64,000 bases of DNA from Gibbula magus (taxonomy: Eukaryota; Mollusca; Gastropoda; Trochida; Trochidae). Under the pieces are notes generated by a model. The model made no database searches, was not told the origin of the DNA, and was given only the letters and a program-made list of their open reading frames with translations. A program made the position numbers and the translations under genes. Below, piece after piece: positions 42,601-55,079 of this stretch. The stretch's first letter is position 1, and each line of letters starts with the position of its first letter. Location: assembly GCA_936450465.1 (NCBI GenBank), contig OW388293.1:28215860-28279859 (forward strand). Reading direction: 5' to 3'.

Positions 42601-45600
42601 TTCATGTAGTTCATTGCAAATCGAGGAAACCCGCTCAAGTAGATGCCATTGCCATACCAACCAACATCAGTTGAAGCTTCAAAGTGTTCGTGGTCTGTTA
42701 ACATGAAGAATTCAATAAAATTAGATTCAAGAAGTGTATGTTATCAAAGTGCGTTATATATCCGTACCGTCATCAAAATAATTGCATTTTCATCTACAAA
42801 GTTACATCCAAAAGGTTGTTTAAACATTAATTTATAAAAAAAAGTATATTCAGAAAGAAGGCGAAGATCGTTCATTTGTTTATTACATATCTATTTGAAT
42901 ATGACTTACTTTAAAACATATATATATACTGATGGAAATGAATAAAGGAACGCATGTATTGATTGTGAAATTTGTTTTATTGTCATGGGTTTTTGATCAA
43001 GTATATTTCATTAAGTATGTACACCACAGGTGAAATGTCAGTATCTGGTGTGTCCTCCATGTTTCCTGATCACTTCTTCACACCGTCGTGGAACACTTTG
43101 GATCAACTTCCGGATGACAGCCCGAGGAACTGTGCGCCACTCTTCTTGGAGAGCCTGGAACATGGCATCAGGTGTCTGTGGTAGAACATCACGATCCCTC
43201 ACCTGACGTCCAAGAACGTCCAAGAGGTGTTCAATGGGATTAATGCCTGGGCTCTTGGACGGCCATGGCAGCACTCTGATGTTGTTTTGCGTGAGAAAAT
43301 CCCTGCTGATATGAGCCGTGTGGGGTCGAGCATTGTGATGTTGAAACTCAAAGTTAACACCCACTCTACGGCGGAAAGGAAAACAACAGGTTGCAACACT
43401 TCGTCTCGGTAACGGACACCAGTCACCCTTCCATCAAGTCGAACAAGGTTGGTTCATTGTCGTAGGTTATGCCGCCCCATACCATCACAGATCCGCCCTC
43501 GTAGGAATCGTGTTGTTTAATGGTGCACTGATGGTGACGTTCACGAAGGCGTCGCCAAACGCGGATCCGACCATCTGCGAAGTCCAAATTGAATCGTGAC
43601 TCATCACTGAACATGGTATTGCACCAATGTCGAAGTTGTCTAACTGGATGTTGTGTAGCCCATGCTCTTCTGAGACGTCTGTGTTCCGCAGTCAGCCTTA
43701 GCCCAACAACAGGACGAAGTGACTTTAAGCCTGCTGCTTTAAGTCTGTTTCTGACAGTACGGTCACAAATTCTTAGTCTCGTTACTGCCCTGAACTCAGA
43801 GTTTATTTTCGATACTGGTTTAAATCGGTTACGTAAGGACAGCAGCACCAGCTGTCGGTCGTTTCGGGGCGTTGTCTTACGTTTTGGACGACGACCGGGT
43901 TTTATCTTTACGTTCCCTGTCTGACAGTTCCGGTTCCACAGTCGCGAAATCACACTTTTAGACTTGTTAAATTGTCTGGCTGTCAGGCATATTGATTGAC
44001 CGCTGTTTATGCCATTTCTCATTGTCAGAAAGGTATGCTCTAGGCATGATTCTGAAGGTAAAGGTACACTGACATTCGTCGACTCCTTGAAGGTTAAATG
44101 GACGTTGCCATGCATGAAGTTCATGGAAATGAATTGTCACGTGCACGGTACCTTTTCAGTGAAAGTAAACTTCAACATTTTCAGTTTATAATGGCCCCAC
44201 GCAGCCTCGAACAAACGGAACATGCCAGACATAAGTTAACAGTAATTAAGCGTTCCCTTATTCGTTTCCATCAGTATATATAAACATAGAGTCATGGGCT
44301 CTGTAGCTCATCAGGGTTTATATTGTTTAATGATAAGGACTGAAATAGATTGTCATGGCCTGTGAGGTCCTTATTTGGGGCCACAGGTCACCAAATGTAC
44401 AATTGTGAATCTCCATTGGCTATAGAGTCTGTAAACAATATTACAGCCTTCTACGTCGTTTCTTTCTGGAGAAGAAGATGAAAACAGGTTTTTAGTTCAT
44501 GGCCTGTGAGGCCCTTACTTGGGGCCACAGGGTCACCAAATCTACAATTTTGAATCTCTATTGGCTAAAAACTCTGCACACACCATTTCAGCCTTCTAGG
44601 TCTTTTTGTCCTGGCGAAGAAGATGAAAATAGGATTTAAGGTCAATAACATTTGCAGTCGGATCTTTGTTCTGTTCGTAACCGGTGAACAATTTAACATT
44701 AACCGCACACCTGTAAAAACATTAGCGGTCCTTTGTTGAGAACCAGTCGACATACCGACAAAACCCTGCGTCCCAACCTGTGTGTTACAATCCCCAAAAG
44801 GTCTGGTCCGCGGGACCTAACCGTTTTATACAATGAATTGAATAACTGAAATTCCCACTCATACTGAGCCACTACGCCATCGAGTATTTTAATCCGTAAG
44901 GCATCATAATAGCCAGAGTGTAAAGCTCCGGAAGTCTCGTAAGGACCAAAACCAACCAGTCAATGTTATAACTTAAAATCAAGCAATGCTGGAAGTCCCC
45001 GGTGGGGAAGACCAATAAACTATCATCAACTTTAAAATCACGAAACTTCATTGGTTGACACTATTATATGCCAGAAAATAGCAAAGCGAAAGAAGCTGGT
45101 AAGGTTTACGAACTTTTCGGAGCTTGCATACTGAGTTTATCAAAAAGTCTTGCGCGTTTAAAACCCTGGTGGTGCAGAATGACTCGTAATTAGTACCTGG
45201 TTGTCGAAATCCGTCCTCACAAATGCTCTTCACATTATCCGTCGATGTGCCGTGGTATGCATAAACTGGTACCCCGTACTCTGCGCTCTTGTTCACCATT
45301 CTCTGTTGGGCTCCTCTGATATTGAACATTAGACATTGAATATTGAATATTGAACATTGAACATTGCAGTTTAAAACGAAACTTCAATCATATGACTCGT
45401 ATAACAGTCGTTATTAACAGTGATATATCAGTCATATAATAGTTATATAATAGTCATATCATAGTCATATAATAGTCATATAATTGTTTGAAACATAGCA
45501 AAACTTTTATATATTCACAAAGGTTCAGTATATATCATTTCAATTGAATAATTAAATCATCCGTTGAAACGAACAGGCTTTACCATTAACATTATTGTAT

Positions 45601-48600
45601 AACGTTTTTTTTTTCAATTTAGTTGTTTAAGAAAAAACATTTAGATAAACATGCCATTAGATTAAATATTTTTACGAACCTGAATTTTCTCGTCAAACCA
45701 GGATTAACGACATATTCGACCTTTGTGATTTGGAAAATGTGTATGAAACAGTAGTTGACTTTTTCTTGGAAATGAGCTTTACTCATAAACAGACATAAAA
45801 CATTCTGTGAAGCCATTATTTAATCATTTTCATAAACTAATTTAGTTCAAAAGATTACGGCAGTTTGTAAGGTTTTGAAATTCACCAATCTAGAGATGTT
45901 CCTATGATAAATGGTCCCTATGTAACCAAGGAGTGTTGACATATTTGATTTTAGCCACAAGGTGAACAAGATTGTATCTGTCATTCAAAATAGTTCTTGA
46001 TTGGTTATTAGAGAACTGTTTTAGGTGTCTTCACTTGGATGTCAGTGAGCTATTGAGTATGTGATGTCATCACCGTTTTGACATCATAACACTGTTTTTG
46101 AGAACATTGCGTTGTCACCTTTGTTCTAAATGACGAAAAAAGCATTTAAAGATTATGTAGTTGTAGCAATATAAAACAAATTCGATATAAACTGGTCTGG
46201 CATGTGATAAATTACTTCTCAATATGGTATTACTTTAATTGACTTTTGAATGAGACTGAAATTTGACATGTGATCAATTCAACAGAATTTTAAGCACTTT
46301 TGAAACTTAAAATACAAAATATTGAATTGATGAACAAACGTTAAGGGGACAGCTGAAGATCACAGTGGTACATTGGTTGGCTGCTGGACCCATATTTTCG
46401 AAGCTCTCTTAGCGCTAAGACAGCTTCGAAAATATGGGCCCGAATTCGGTTTCGAATCCCAGTGGACCTGTGCCTTGTGTTGTGTCAATGTTATGGCTCC
46501 GTTGTGTCCCTGGGCATGGCACTTTGTTCACATTGCACTCCCTGAACATGAGAAATACACACATGTACGGTCCCAGGAACCCTTTAAATTAGTAACGGTA
46601 ACAATTCCTCCAGGGTAAACATACCAATGTGTTGTCTTTGAGCATGCTCCTGTACGGAAACAGCTATACAAATTGGCTATTATTATTGTTATACCTGTTT
46701 GTATCATCCTTGATTAGTGACTTGAAGAAATGAGTCTCTGCGTTCTTGAAATGCTGTTCCTCAGCACTTAACGCCTTCAGCTGTCCAGGGACCAGGGGGA
46801 AGTACTTGGTGGTGCTCCCTAACAAAGCCTTTCTTTCTTCAGCAACGTATTGGGAACTTGGTGCTGAAGCTAAAATATGTCATATGTGATGGATTATTCC
46901 TTGTTAATTACATGTAAATGTGTTCATTTCATCTAGATCACCGTGCAAGTGAAGGCATATCGACAATTGTACCTCGGCTAAGAAACTAAATTATATTTGA
47001 AACCGTTGTTCTGAATAAACTAAATCCATTTTAATACGGACAAAAGTGTCGCTAAATCCAATCAATGTAGCGGCCATTCTCTCCTGAACGACACGGTGCG
47101 ATTCCTCGAAGTTTGCTCGCTTTGCTACGTAGCGCTACATTGAGCAATCGCGTTCAAGAGAGGTTTAAAAGTAATCGTTCATTGAGCATGGTCCCAGTTA
47201 CACCCACCTTGAGCTTGCTGACCTCCAGAAGCAGCAGATGTTGCTGCGTATTCTCCCCGGAGTTCAACCTGCATCTCAACTTTCTGGGAAGTGAAAACTT
47301 TAAACTTTGAAAGCGGCAAAGACAATATACTCTAGTGATTATTTTAAAGATATCCCTCCAATTTCCCTGCAGGCTGCAGCAGATACATGAATAATCTAGA
47401 ATCAAGAGACTTCGTGGATTATTTGGCCAATTAATACACGGGGAATAAAACATTATTAATGGATACTTTCGATAAGGTTTTCACTCACTTTCCCTTGCCT
47501 GTGATGTTAAACACATACATGTATGTTAAACAAATATCATATATCGTCAGGATCGTCATCGTCTATTGATTGACATTGAAGCAAGAATTACCATTTTGAC
47601 ATCGTCATCTTTCTTCACAACTGCAAGAATAGGTCTTCAAGAATTCATATTACAGTAGAAAATATATGTTTGATATTGCCATTTTATGTGGAACTACAAG
47701 GAATATAATACAGCTATGGCTAACATGCTCTAATATCACAGGAAGAATTACCTGAATGATGTAGTCATTGTGTATGGCACTATAATAAATGTTATACCAC
47801 TTTTATTCAACTAAATATTATAAGCTGATAAGCAGCAAGTGTAGTCATTCTCTCTCTAACTGCGCCAAGTATATTAGGGAAGCTCTTGCTTTTTGGAAAT
47901 GCGTAATGTCATCTGGACTAATGTAACTTTAGTTTATTTTGTTTTTTAGCTACTCTCACATACTGTATACTGTATTCTGATTGTACATGGGCCAATGGCC
48001 TACAAAGCGAAATAAAATGAATTGAAAATACCACTAATGCTGATATACCTAAATTTTATTGCAAGAATTACCTGTTTGATATCGTGATCCTTGTGTGCCA
48101 CTACGATGGATATAGTCTGTATTGACTGAGCTTTGTTCTCTTGCAGGAACTTCTGAGCTGTTGTCAGAATCAGATCCGCCGACTTCTCAGGCGGGTAGTT
48201 AAGGAAGCCTCCTCCCAGTACCGGGAATCCGATAGATCTGAACTTGAGTTTGGCAGCTTCTTTGAGACAAGACATAACGAGGGCTTGGAAAGACTGAAAA
48301 TTGCACGGAACATTTGAGGAGAAAAATTCTAAGTGCACTGTTTTTCAGTGACGTTAAACAAATGTCCCTACACTTTGAAACAAGATAATATATAAAGCTG
48401 ATCATATTATCCTTCAATAGTATATACCACGTCCAAATAATATCATATCTTTGTTATTACCCGCTCGACTTTTGTCTTTATGGCTTATCTTAAAATACAT
48501 AAAATTGAGGGATAATATGATGACAAGATTCTTAAATATAATTTCAAAAGGACATGGGGTGTTGACATCGTTGCATCATTTGACCTTTTTTTATAGTATA

Positions 48601-48759
48601 CGGGGCTAGATCATGGACTTCATATGCTTTCTAGTCTAGCTTTTCGACAATATAAGCCCCTATGGTAGAATAACACATTTATGTAATGTATCTATATTTA
48701 TATGAAGTTTCTTTATAGCATGTAACTCATGCTATGTACTTCAAATTGTAATCTATCTT

Positions 48760-48829
<70 letters not shown>

Positions 48830-51800
48830 CAATTATCTATATATCTATCTATCTATCTATATATCTATCTATCTATCTATCTATCTGAAGCGTTTCCTTT
48901 GCCTTGATGGGATAATGCACTCAAACGTCAAATAATTAATTATCAAACGTCGGATGCTTTAAATTTGCTTTGCCATGGTAAATATAATAAGCCAATAAAC
49001 AGAAATTACGAACCTTTGACGCTTTCCCATTGTCATAGTAAAACAGCATAAACAAAAAAAACACACAAGAACTTCTGACATTATCCATTTGTTATGGTCA
49101 TATCATAAACCAATGTTTGAGCCTATACCACTTACCATTTGTCAATTGTAAATAGCATACATCCATAAGCCAAGAATATCAAACCTCAGACGCTTTCCCT
49201 TTGCCCTGGTCCCACGGTGGAAGGATCAGATGGAACACCTTCTTGCAGGGCAGCTTTCCGCCCTGAGTCTGAACCATCTGTCCTGTAGCGAGTCCTGAGG
49301 GACATTTCTGTCGGCATTCCTGCTGCATCACATCCCCAGCCTTCTCCAACAGAGCGCGAGACACGCCTCCCACTACCAGGTTCAAATCCGTCTGGGTCGT
49401 GTTGATCAACACGTCAGCCTAAAGAAATAACATAAAAACGCAACAAGGTTTTATTTTCATTGAATCACATATAAAAGTTTCATTCTACTAGCCGATCTAA
49501 GCCCTAAGATCAAACTTAGCCAATGATAAAACATAAACTGAATGTACAACAGGCCTTTATAATGCCATTTTCAATCTTTGTATACACTTTATTATAATGA
49601 ATATTTGAATAATTTCCATTGATGTTTCAGTGTTACAGATTTTGTACCAGAAACATCGCCTAGAATCAAATTTTCATAAATTTCAATGCTATATGTTCTA
49701 ACAGCTAATATTTAAACATATATCATAATAGCATTAGTAATGTTATTTCATGATGGAAGGTTGAATTTTATATTCCTTACCGATAGTTTCGAAAGGCATC
49801 CGATGACAACTTGTATATTCACACCTGATAAAGAACATGTTTAATAACTTTGACACAAAATCAATTAACAATTATTTGTTTAATATGTTTTACACACATA
49901 TACATGTAAATGTTTAGATTAACCTCACCCAATGCAATATTTCCCTCCATACTGTACTATCCCTCCCATGCTTAACAAAGTGGAACAGTTGTATGCAACC
50001 CCTAAGTCATAAGTTGAAACAAATAGGGCAGTCAATGCCTTCTCATTGCATAAAAGCATTAACCAATACACATACCCCTGCACCTGCATGACAAATGACC
50101 GAGATACATATATACAATGTACATATATAGCCAATACACAATGCTTAGATCTCGCTGTGCACGCCAGTTTACTTACTATAACTGTATGCCTCTATTTTCC
50201 TTTTTTGTGATGCTGTAGACATGACATATGGCTTGTTTACATTTCCAAATTGATTTCATTAACCATTTTATCGAAGGGAGCTATCTTATTCAGTGCACCA
50301 CGTAAAGCCCTTCCACGATCTTAATTTTTCGGGTAGGACGATGAAAGTTAGCTTTACAAGCTCCTGACCCAGCCACTTATCCTCTAACTTTGATTAACTG
50401 GACCAAGCCACTTGCTCTCTAACTTTGATTAACTGGACCAAGCCACTTGCTCTCTAACTTTGATTAACCAAGCCACTTGCTCATAAACAAAATAAAATAA
50501 CGCTCGTCCTCGGTAAGCATCACTTATCATTAATTATCGATGGAATATAAAATGTAAAATACATTACCAGCTTTTGATGGATCTACTTTTGACAATGCAA
50601 TGGTTTTACTGAAGTAGTTTTTATGATCCACCGGTTTTCCCTCATATCTTCCAACAAAGTAATAATTTTAAATTTTTTAACCACCTTCCGAGTATATTAT
50701 TGTATGCTTGTCTATGTACTTGCGGGAACGAAACAAATATTTGAAAAAGAAAAAAATTTAAAGTGTTGCCTATTTTGTATGCTATTGTGTAAAATCTTTT
50801 TGCATGTCTCCCATACTTTTTGCTAATCTTATTTGGTTGCCAAAGAGGAAACCCAAAATTAGTGTTCATTTGTTAAAACTAATATTAAAAGGAGAATAGA
50901 ACTAATATATGTATTTTAGGTAACTATGTCTCCAGATTCAATTGCAATGAGTAGATATTATCTAAAATTTATCTAAATTAAAAAAAAACAAAAAACCAAA
51001 GGGGATATCTCCTTAACACAAAAACCTACATTATTTGCGAACCATACTACCTTTTTAGTAATTACGTCTCGACTGTGAAGTGCAATTTTAACTTTCTTCA
51101 GCTTGGACTCTGGATTAGCTTTCCCGAATGCGTCAACTGCTTCAAACATGATGTCAGCGGATCTGTTGCCCGGGAACCTATGGAAGCCAGCACCGAGAGC
51201 AGGGAAGGCGATGGAGGTGAAGTTCTGCTTCTCTGCCCATTGTAGACATTCCGTTACAACCTTCCGGAGAATCTGAAGGCAGCAATTTTGGACTAAAAAC
51301 TAACTCATCATTGAGAATGTTTGGATATATCAGTATTGATATCGGACACAGAAAAAATCATAAATATACTGGAGCATACGTGTAAACAAAACTTATACTG
51401 TACAGTATACTGCCAGTATTCTATTGGCAAATTCACCTCATGTACTTCAAACATTCTCTCGAGGAAATGCATCAGCTAATCGAAAACCATACATACCTTC
51501 TCAGCCTCATCGTTCACGTTCATCCACTGCTGAAGTACAACATGGAACACCTTCTTGCAGTTCAGTGTTCCTCCGTTTGTCCGGGCTATTTCTCCGACCT
51601 TCAATGTAATAAATAAATACATTTAATAAATCAATAAATAAATAAATAAAATAAAAATAAATTTAATACTAAGTTTAATAAATAAATTTAATAAATAAAT
51701 TTTATAATAAAATTGATAAATTTAATAATAAATTTGATAAATTTAATAATAAATTTGATAAATTTAATAATAAATTTGATAAATTTAATAATAAATTTGA

Positions 51801-51888
51801 TAAATTTAATAATAAATTTGATAAATTTAATAATAAATTTGATAAATTTAATAATAAATTTGATAAATTTAATAAATAAATAAGTTAA

Positions 51889-51927
<39 letters not shown>

Positions 51928-53725
51928 ATACATAAATACATAAATACATAAATACATAAATAAATAAATACATAAATTTATTTAATGGTTGAGACGGGAA
52001 GTTTAGTTTTAAAAGTACAAAACCACGACGTCGGGTCATTCTAATTATTAAACCCGTTCAGTTTGAAACTGACTTTGAAAGCCATTGCCAGTTAAGGTAG
52101 GACATGTTTATAACCTAAATGAAGGTTTATAAAATCTTGTTTAACAGCCAGATAAGAAACGTCGTCTATGCAGATCAAAGAAGTTGTCTGATTGAAATAG
52201 ACCGTTTTCCGAGGGATAAAAGTCGCAAAATAGTACATCTACCGAAACACAAACTCTTAACATTCGGAGGTTTCCTTGCCAAACCTGATGATGGCCTGTA
52301 AGCTCGCAAGTTCAGACGCAATTACGTTATCCAATCACAAGACCTCCAACCGAAGCTTCCAGAGGCTAGGGCGACCGTTTCAAAACAATGATGTGATTGG
52401 TTAGCTATGTTACAGGGTTTTGTCTGCACTAAACTACATTTAGTACAGAACAACCGCCTATACGGGATGTCCTCAGATCTTGTGGAGAGGAATCTGTAGA
52501 ACCAGTTCGTATTCTGATATGCATTAATTTACAGATTTTATTTCTCGGAACAGGGGGGTAGATTTTAATCAAACTGAATAATCATTGTCTTCATTTAGTT
52601 ATATATTCCCAGGCATATCGTGCGTCCTTCAGTCCGTATAGACAGTGTTTGGTGAGTTCCTCCTGGAGAGAGTTCCCCCCAGCCTCCAGGATAGCGTAGG
52701 GTGGTGTTGACCAGGACGTCGGTCTGAAGAGGTACCGTCGAGAATGTTTAGAATGCATCAACTTAGTTAGAGAGCAACTAATTTTCTGTATTAAATTAGG
52801 CATAAAACTATTTCTTTTGAGTTTGATAAACACTTACTAATACAATGTCTCTATCAATTCTTTAACATAATATTAGAGCACAGTCAAATGCTTTCGTCCA
52901 ATCATATGCTTGTATTGTGGTCACGTAGAGTACATTTATATCATGCTCATAAAACAGGTTCACAGACTTCCATAAAAACAACAAACAATGTCAACTGATT
53001 GTTATATTTATGTGGATAATACACAATTAAACACTTATTACATTGACAAATGATCTGCTGTGTTCCCTTTCCGAAAGGAAATAGTGGCTTCCGTCGATGG
53101 GGGTCTTCTATATTAAGGAGCTTGATATTCCTAAAAGAAGAATAAAAGCATGTAAATAAAGCAAGTAATGTGAGGTCACTTGGGATTTTTCAAGCGTATT
53201 TCATTTATATCACGAGTAAGTGAAACAATGATAAGCATCAAACCATGTTTCCAATGTTATATATATTTTCAACCACGATATAAAAAATAATATTCAGAAG
53301 TTATATAGAACGACATAAAAATGAGAAATAAGAAAGTGATATAAAATTACCTTCTTGGAGTGTAAGCGGATGGAGGCTGCATTGTCGTCTCACTGAAACC
53401 ACTGTATCGTCACACAGCGTCTGAGCGATGTCCAGTACGACGTTACATTCTGTCCTACAGCCAGTTCGAGTACAATTCCTTTGCTGCAATAACCTGAAAT
53501 AATGTATATGCAATATAGACGGGATGCACAAAAGCATATGCAACAAGATATATAACAACTCGCAAATTGATAAATACAGCTCAACAAACAACTTAACGTT
53601 ATTAAATAAACCAATTTAATAAAAATTAGTTTGAATTTTAAAATTACAGAGTTTGAAAAGTAAGGAGTAAAAAAGTAAAGTTACCTTTCCTGAATGAATA
53701 GTTTACTTGGCTTTGGACTGTCCAT
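39674..53725 (-). CDS. PARP14-like macro-domain ADP-ribosyltransferase gene (multi-exon)
   Basis: Host gene on the - strand. Exon-like blocks with AG/GT edges: 53685-53725 (ATG at 53725), 53351-53493, near 52600-52723, 51497-51598, 51051-51272, 50568-50647, 49781-49824, 49185-49418, 48071-48293, 47208-47283, 46695-46869, 45680-45720, 45197-about 45302, 42558-42694, 39674-39934. Macro-domain pieces show TDVLVNTT, NGGTLNCKKVFH, SIAFPALGAGF (domain 1) and ADVLINTTQTDLNL, QGGKLPCKKVFHL, SIGFPVLGGGF (domain 2). The ART part has VYAYHGTSTDNVKSICEDGF, GWYGNGIYLSGFPRFAMNY and ELVIYDDDCILPCYIVHF. Such proteins add or read ADP-ribose in antiviral and stress responses. The 52600-52723 block shifts frame after TDVLVNTT, so the first macro domain may be broken here. 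Confidence 0.75.
40278..41083. mobile_element. 806-bp non-autonomous element with TTAA target duplications
   Basis: The ends AGAGCCATCAAAGATGTT and AACATCCTTGATGGCTCT are inverted with one mismatch over 18 bases and are flanked on both sides by TTAA (40274-40277, 41084-41087). The empty site is seen in the related repeat at about 31670-31690 (CTGCTTCTTAACCAA). TTAA duplication is typical of piggyBac-type elements, but the tips do not start with CCC, so the group is open. AT-rich, no transposase. Confidence 0.75.
41095..42030. repeat. Tandem-repeat element 3 (five ~170-bp units)
   Basis: It starts near ACATCCCCCGCCA and ends TTCGTGGCGGGGGATAAT, so the tips are short inverted repeats. Five units contain TCTGAGAAAAGCTGTCCCCTTTGGAGATACC and CAAATTTGGTTATCCTATCTTAAATAG-like blocks. 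A GGACGGACGGACGGA tract lies near the right end. Confidence 0.87.
42921..44283 (-). mobile_element. Tc1-like DNA transposon, inactive
   Basis: The inverted ends (42921-42953 and 44250-44283) read TATATACTGATGGAAA and the reverse TTTCCATCAGTATATA, with only a few mismatches over about 33 bases, flanked by TA. The element lies in an intron of the PARP-like gene. Its transposase is on the - strand. Confidence 0.92.
43038..44124 (-). pseudogene. Tc1-family transposase, frameshifted
   Basis: This DD34E-type transposase cuts and pastes the element. Reading 44124 to 43423: a helix-turn-helix part (TARQFNKSKSVISRLWNR), a second one (RLRICDRTVRNRLKAAGL), FSDESRFNL with the first Asp, and VMVWGGI. After frameshifts near 43425 and 43375, the last part 43038-43364 holds QHHNARPHTA, where family members have a DNARPHTA Asp, then PWPSKSPGINPIEHLLDVL with the Glu. 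The second catalytic Asp appears to be His. With the frameshifts this makes it inactive. Confidence 0.92.
44330..44640 (-). repeat. Two units related to tandem-repeat element 1, inverted
   Basis: Contains CATGGCCTGTGAGG, GGGGCCACAGGGTCACCAAAT, CAATTTTGAATCTC..TTGGCT and GAAGAAGATGAAAA twice, the reverse of the units at 29843-31095. Confidence 0.75.
44641..45196. other. Intron-like DNA of the PARP-like gene
   Basis: No separate gene seen. Contains no clear repeat. Confidence 0.4.
45330..45490. repeat. Short ATTGAACATTGA and CATATAATAGT repeats
   Basis: GAACATTGA-type units near 45325-45370 and ATAGTCATATAATAGT units near 45430-45485, in an intron of the PARP-like gene. Confidence 0.65.
45721..46380. 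other. Intron-like DNA, no gene
   Basis: AT-rich, no supported coding region or RNA. Confidence 0.45.
46386..46441. repeat. 56-bp near-perfect palindrome
   Basis: Two 20-base arms (46386-46405 and 46422-46441) match inversely with one mismatch around the core CTTAGCGCTAAG, itself a palindrome. It could form a strong hairpin or cruciform. Confidence 0.9.
47070..47200. repeat. ATTGAGC foldback repeat, third copy
   Basis: Contains GCGCTACATTGAGCAATCGCGTTCAAGAGAGGTTTAAAAGTAATCG-like sequence shared with 19771-19911 and 58363-58533. It ends next to the splice donor of the exon 47208-47283. Confidence 0.75.
47575..47775 (-). pseudogene. Two relics of the macro-domain exon 3' end
   Basis: The - strand at about 47585-47625 and 47750-47780 repeats the pattern of the exon end at 48071 (V-V-x-K-D-D-D-V-K followed by GTAATTCTTGC). 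These look like leftover 3' ends of tandem exon copies, not working exons. Confidence 0.45.
48751..48887. repeat. ATCT microsatellite
   Basis: More than thirty CTAT units with two small interruptions. The open frame through it (YLSIYLSIYLS) is an artefact. Confidence 0.97.
50365..50482. repeat. ~35-bp minisatellite, three units
   Basis: The unit CCAAGCCACTTGCTCTCTAACTTTGATTAACTGGA is repeated; the first and last units are altered. Confidence 0.88.
51602..51985. repeat. AT-only tandem repeat (AATAAATA and TTTGATAAATTTAATAATAAA units)
   Basis: The middle part (about 51700-51870) repeats a 21-base unit about eight times. AAATA microsatellites lie on both sides. The frame through it is an artefact. 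Confidence 0.93.
51986..52595. other. Intron-like DNA, no gene
   Basis: A 60-codon + strand frame near 52119-52301 shows no recognisable motif. Confidence 0.4.
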
Positions 53726-53759
53726 GATAAAGTCATTGTGTGAACTGATTCATTCCAAA

Positions 53760-54935
53760 AACCACTCAGTCTTTATAGGCAATGAAATGTATTAGTGCTC
53801 AATGTTGCAGAATAAAAACGTGCTTAAATCATGCATGTTCGTGATTCAAGCACGACGCTTATGCTGTAGCACGACTCGTACGCTTTAAATAAAATGTACG
53901 CCTCATGCACCTCGAACAATTTCAGAAATTCAATGTTCACAGTGCCGAGGATGACGTCAATGTCCCTAACATTTGCATATGAAAATGAGAGATGTCAATG
54001 TTTTGCATATTGTGTTCGAGAGAATTTTTCCCAAATTTGTTGACAAAATATTTGAAATAAATTCATTTTAAGACATTTTCTTGACGACTCAAGCATTTGT
54101 CTGTCGCCCAACCCTCTCAAACCCTTACATTTATATCCCGATAATGTACTGCTACTCGTCCTCTACCTATTACTTAAAACATCAAACCATTTTCGATTAA
54201 TTTTCGAATTAATCTGTGATTCAAAATAACAACAATAAAGACTCCTCACTTCCTCCTGGGCCAAATCACCAACTCTGAGGTAGATTTTAAGCTAATGTTT
54301 CCTGCTGAAAATTATAATACACTTTATTAGTTCAAGTGTTAGCATATTAACATTATTTTACCGAATACCCTAAGTAGATTTAACCATGCAAATTGGATTA
54401 CTTTACAACCAGACTTGTATATGAGAAATATAACGTTCTTCGAGAACAATACGATGAGGCCCGTGAGTCGTTGCTTTTCACACTATTTTAAAAAAAGAAA
54501 ACACAAGTTTGAGAAGACCCCGATTGGATTGGTAAAACGATGACACTTCCAATTCAAATGTTATAAACATTTACCCGAAATCATCATGCAAAACTTTATA
54601 AAATGTGCAGAGTGAAAAAATAATATTCTCTTCTCAAGTCAATATACCTTATGAATCTTCCTTACATGTTTAAACACAATGAACGTTCAATGTATGAAAG
54701 GAGAGAATAAAGAATGTATTAATTGTTATTTTACTTGCCATGGGCAAATTACAACGTCATCGCTGACTGCACAACTAACTGTTATTGCAAACAATAAGAA
54801 TTATATATGTCAAGGCAAGAAAGACGTCCAACAGGGGCAACCAGTACGCAATTGCAACCTCTGGGGAGAGAATACTCCAATATCGAATAAGTAACTAACT
54901 TCACACTCTCAGCAACGGATTCAGATATAGAGATT
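53760..54935. other. Upstream flank of the PARP-like gene, no gene
   Basis: AT-rich non-coding DNA. It may contain the promoter of the PARP-like gene, but I see no clear TATA box. The part 54740-54890 resembles the interspersed repeat at 20970-21060. Confidence 0.45.
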
Positions 54936-55078
54936 ATTACCCGAGGAAGTGTGTCATATGACTTTTACGAAACGAGTGTGAATTTTTGTATTGCCCGAGC
55001 GAGAGCGAGGGTTATACATAAATTTGCACGAGTTTCGTAAACGTCATATGGCACACTTTCGAGTGTAATAATTTCTTT
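54936..55078. repeat. Foldback (inverted-repeat) element
   Basis: The left part GTGTCATATGACTTTTACGAAAC and the right part GTTTCGTAAACGTCATATGGCACAC pair inversely with small changes around a centre rich in CGAG. Both outer tips are ATTACCC-/TAATAATT-like. It looks like a short MITE. Confidence 0.82.
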
Positions 55079-55079
55079 A

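Noticed and set aside
48729..48935. Frame coding for YLSIYLSI repeats
   Set aside because: Artefact of the ATCT microsatellite.
51688..51957. Frame coding for FIKFIIKFIKFI repeats
   Set aside because: Artefact of an AT-only tandem repeat.
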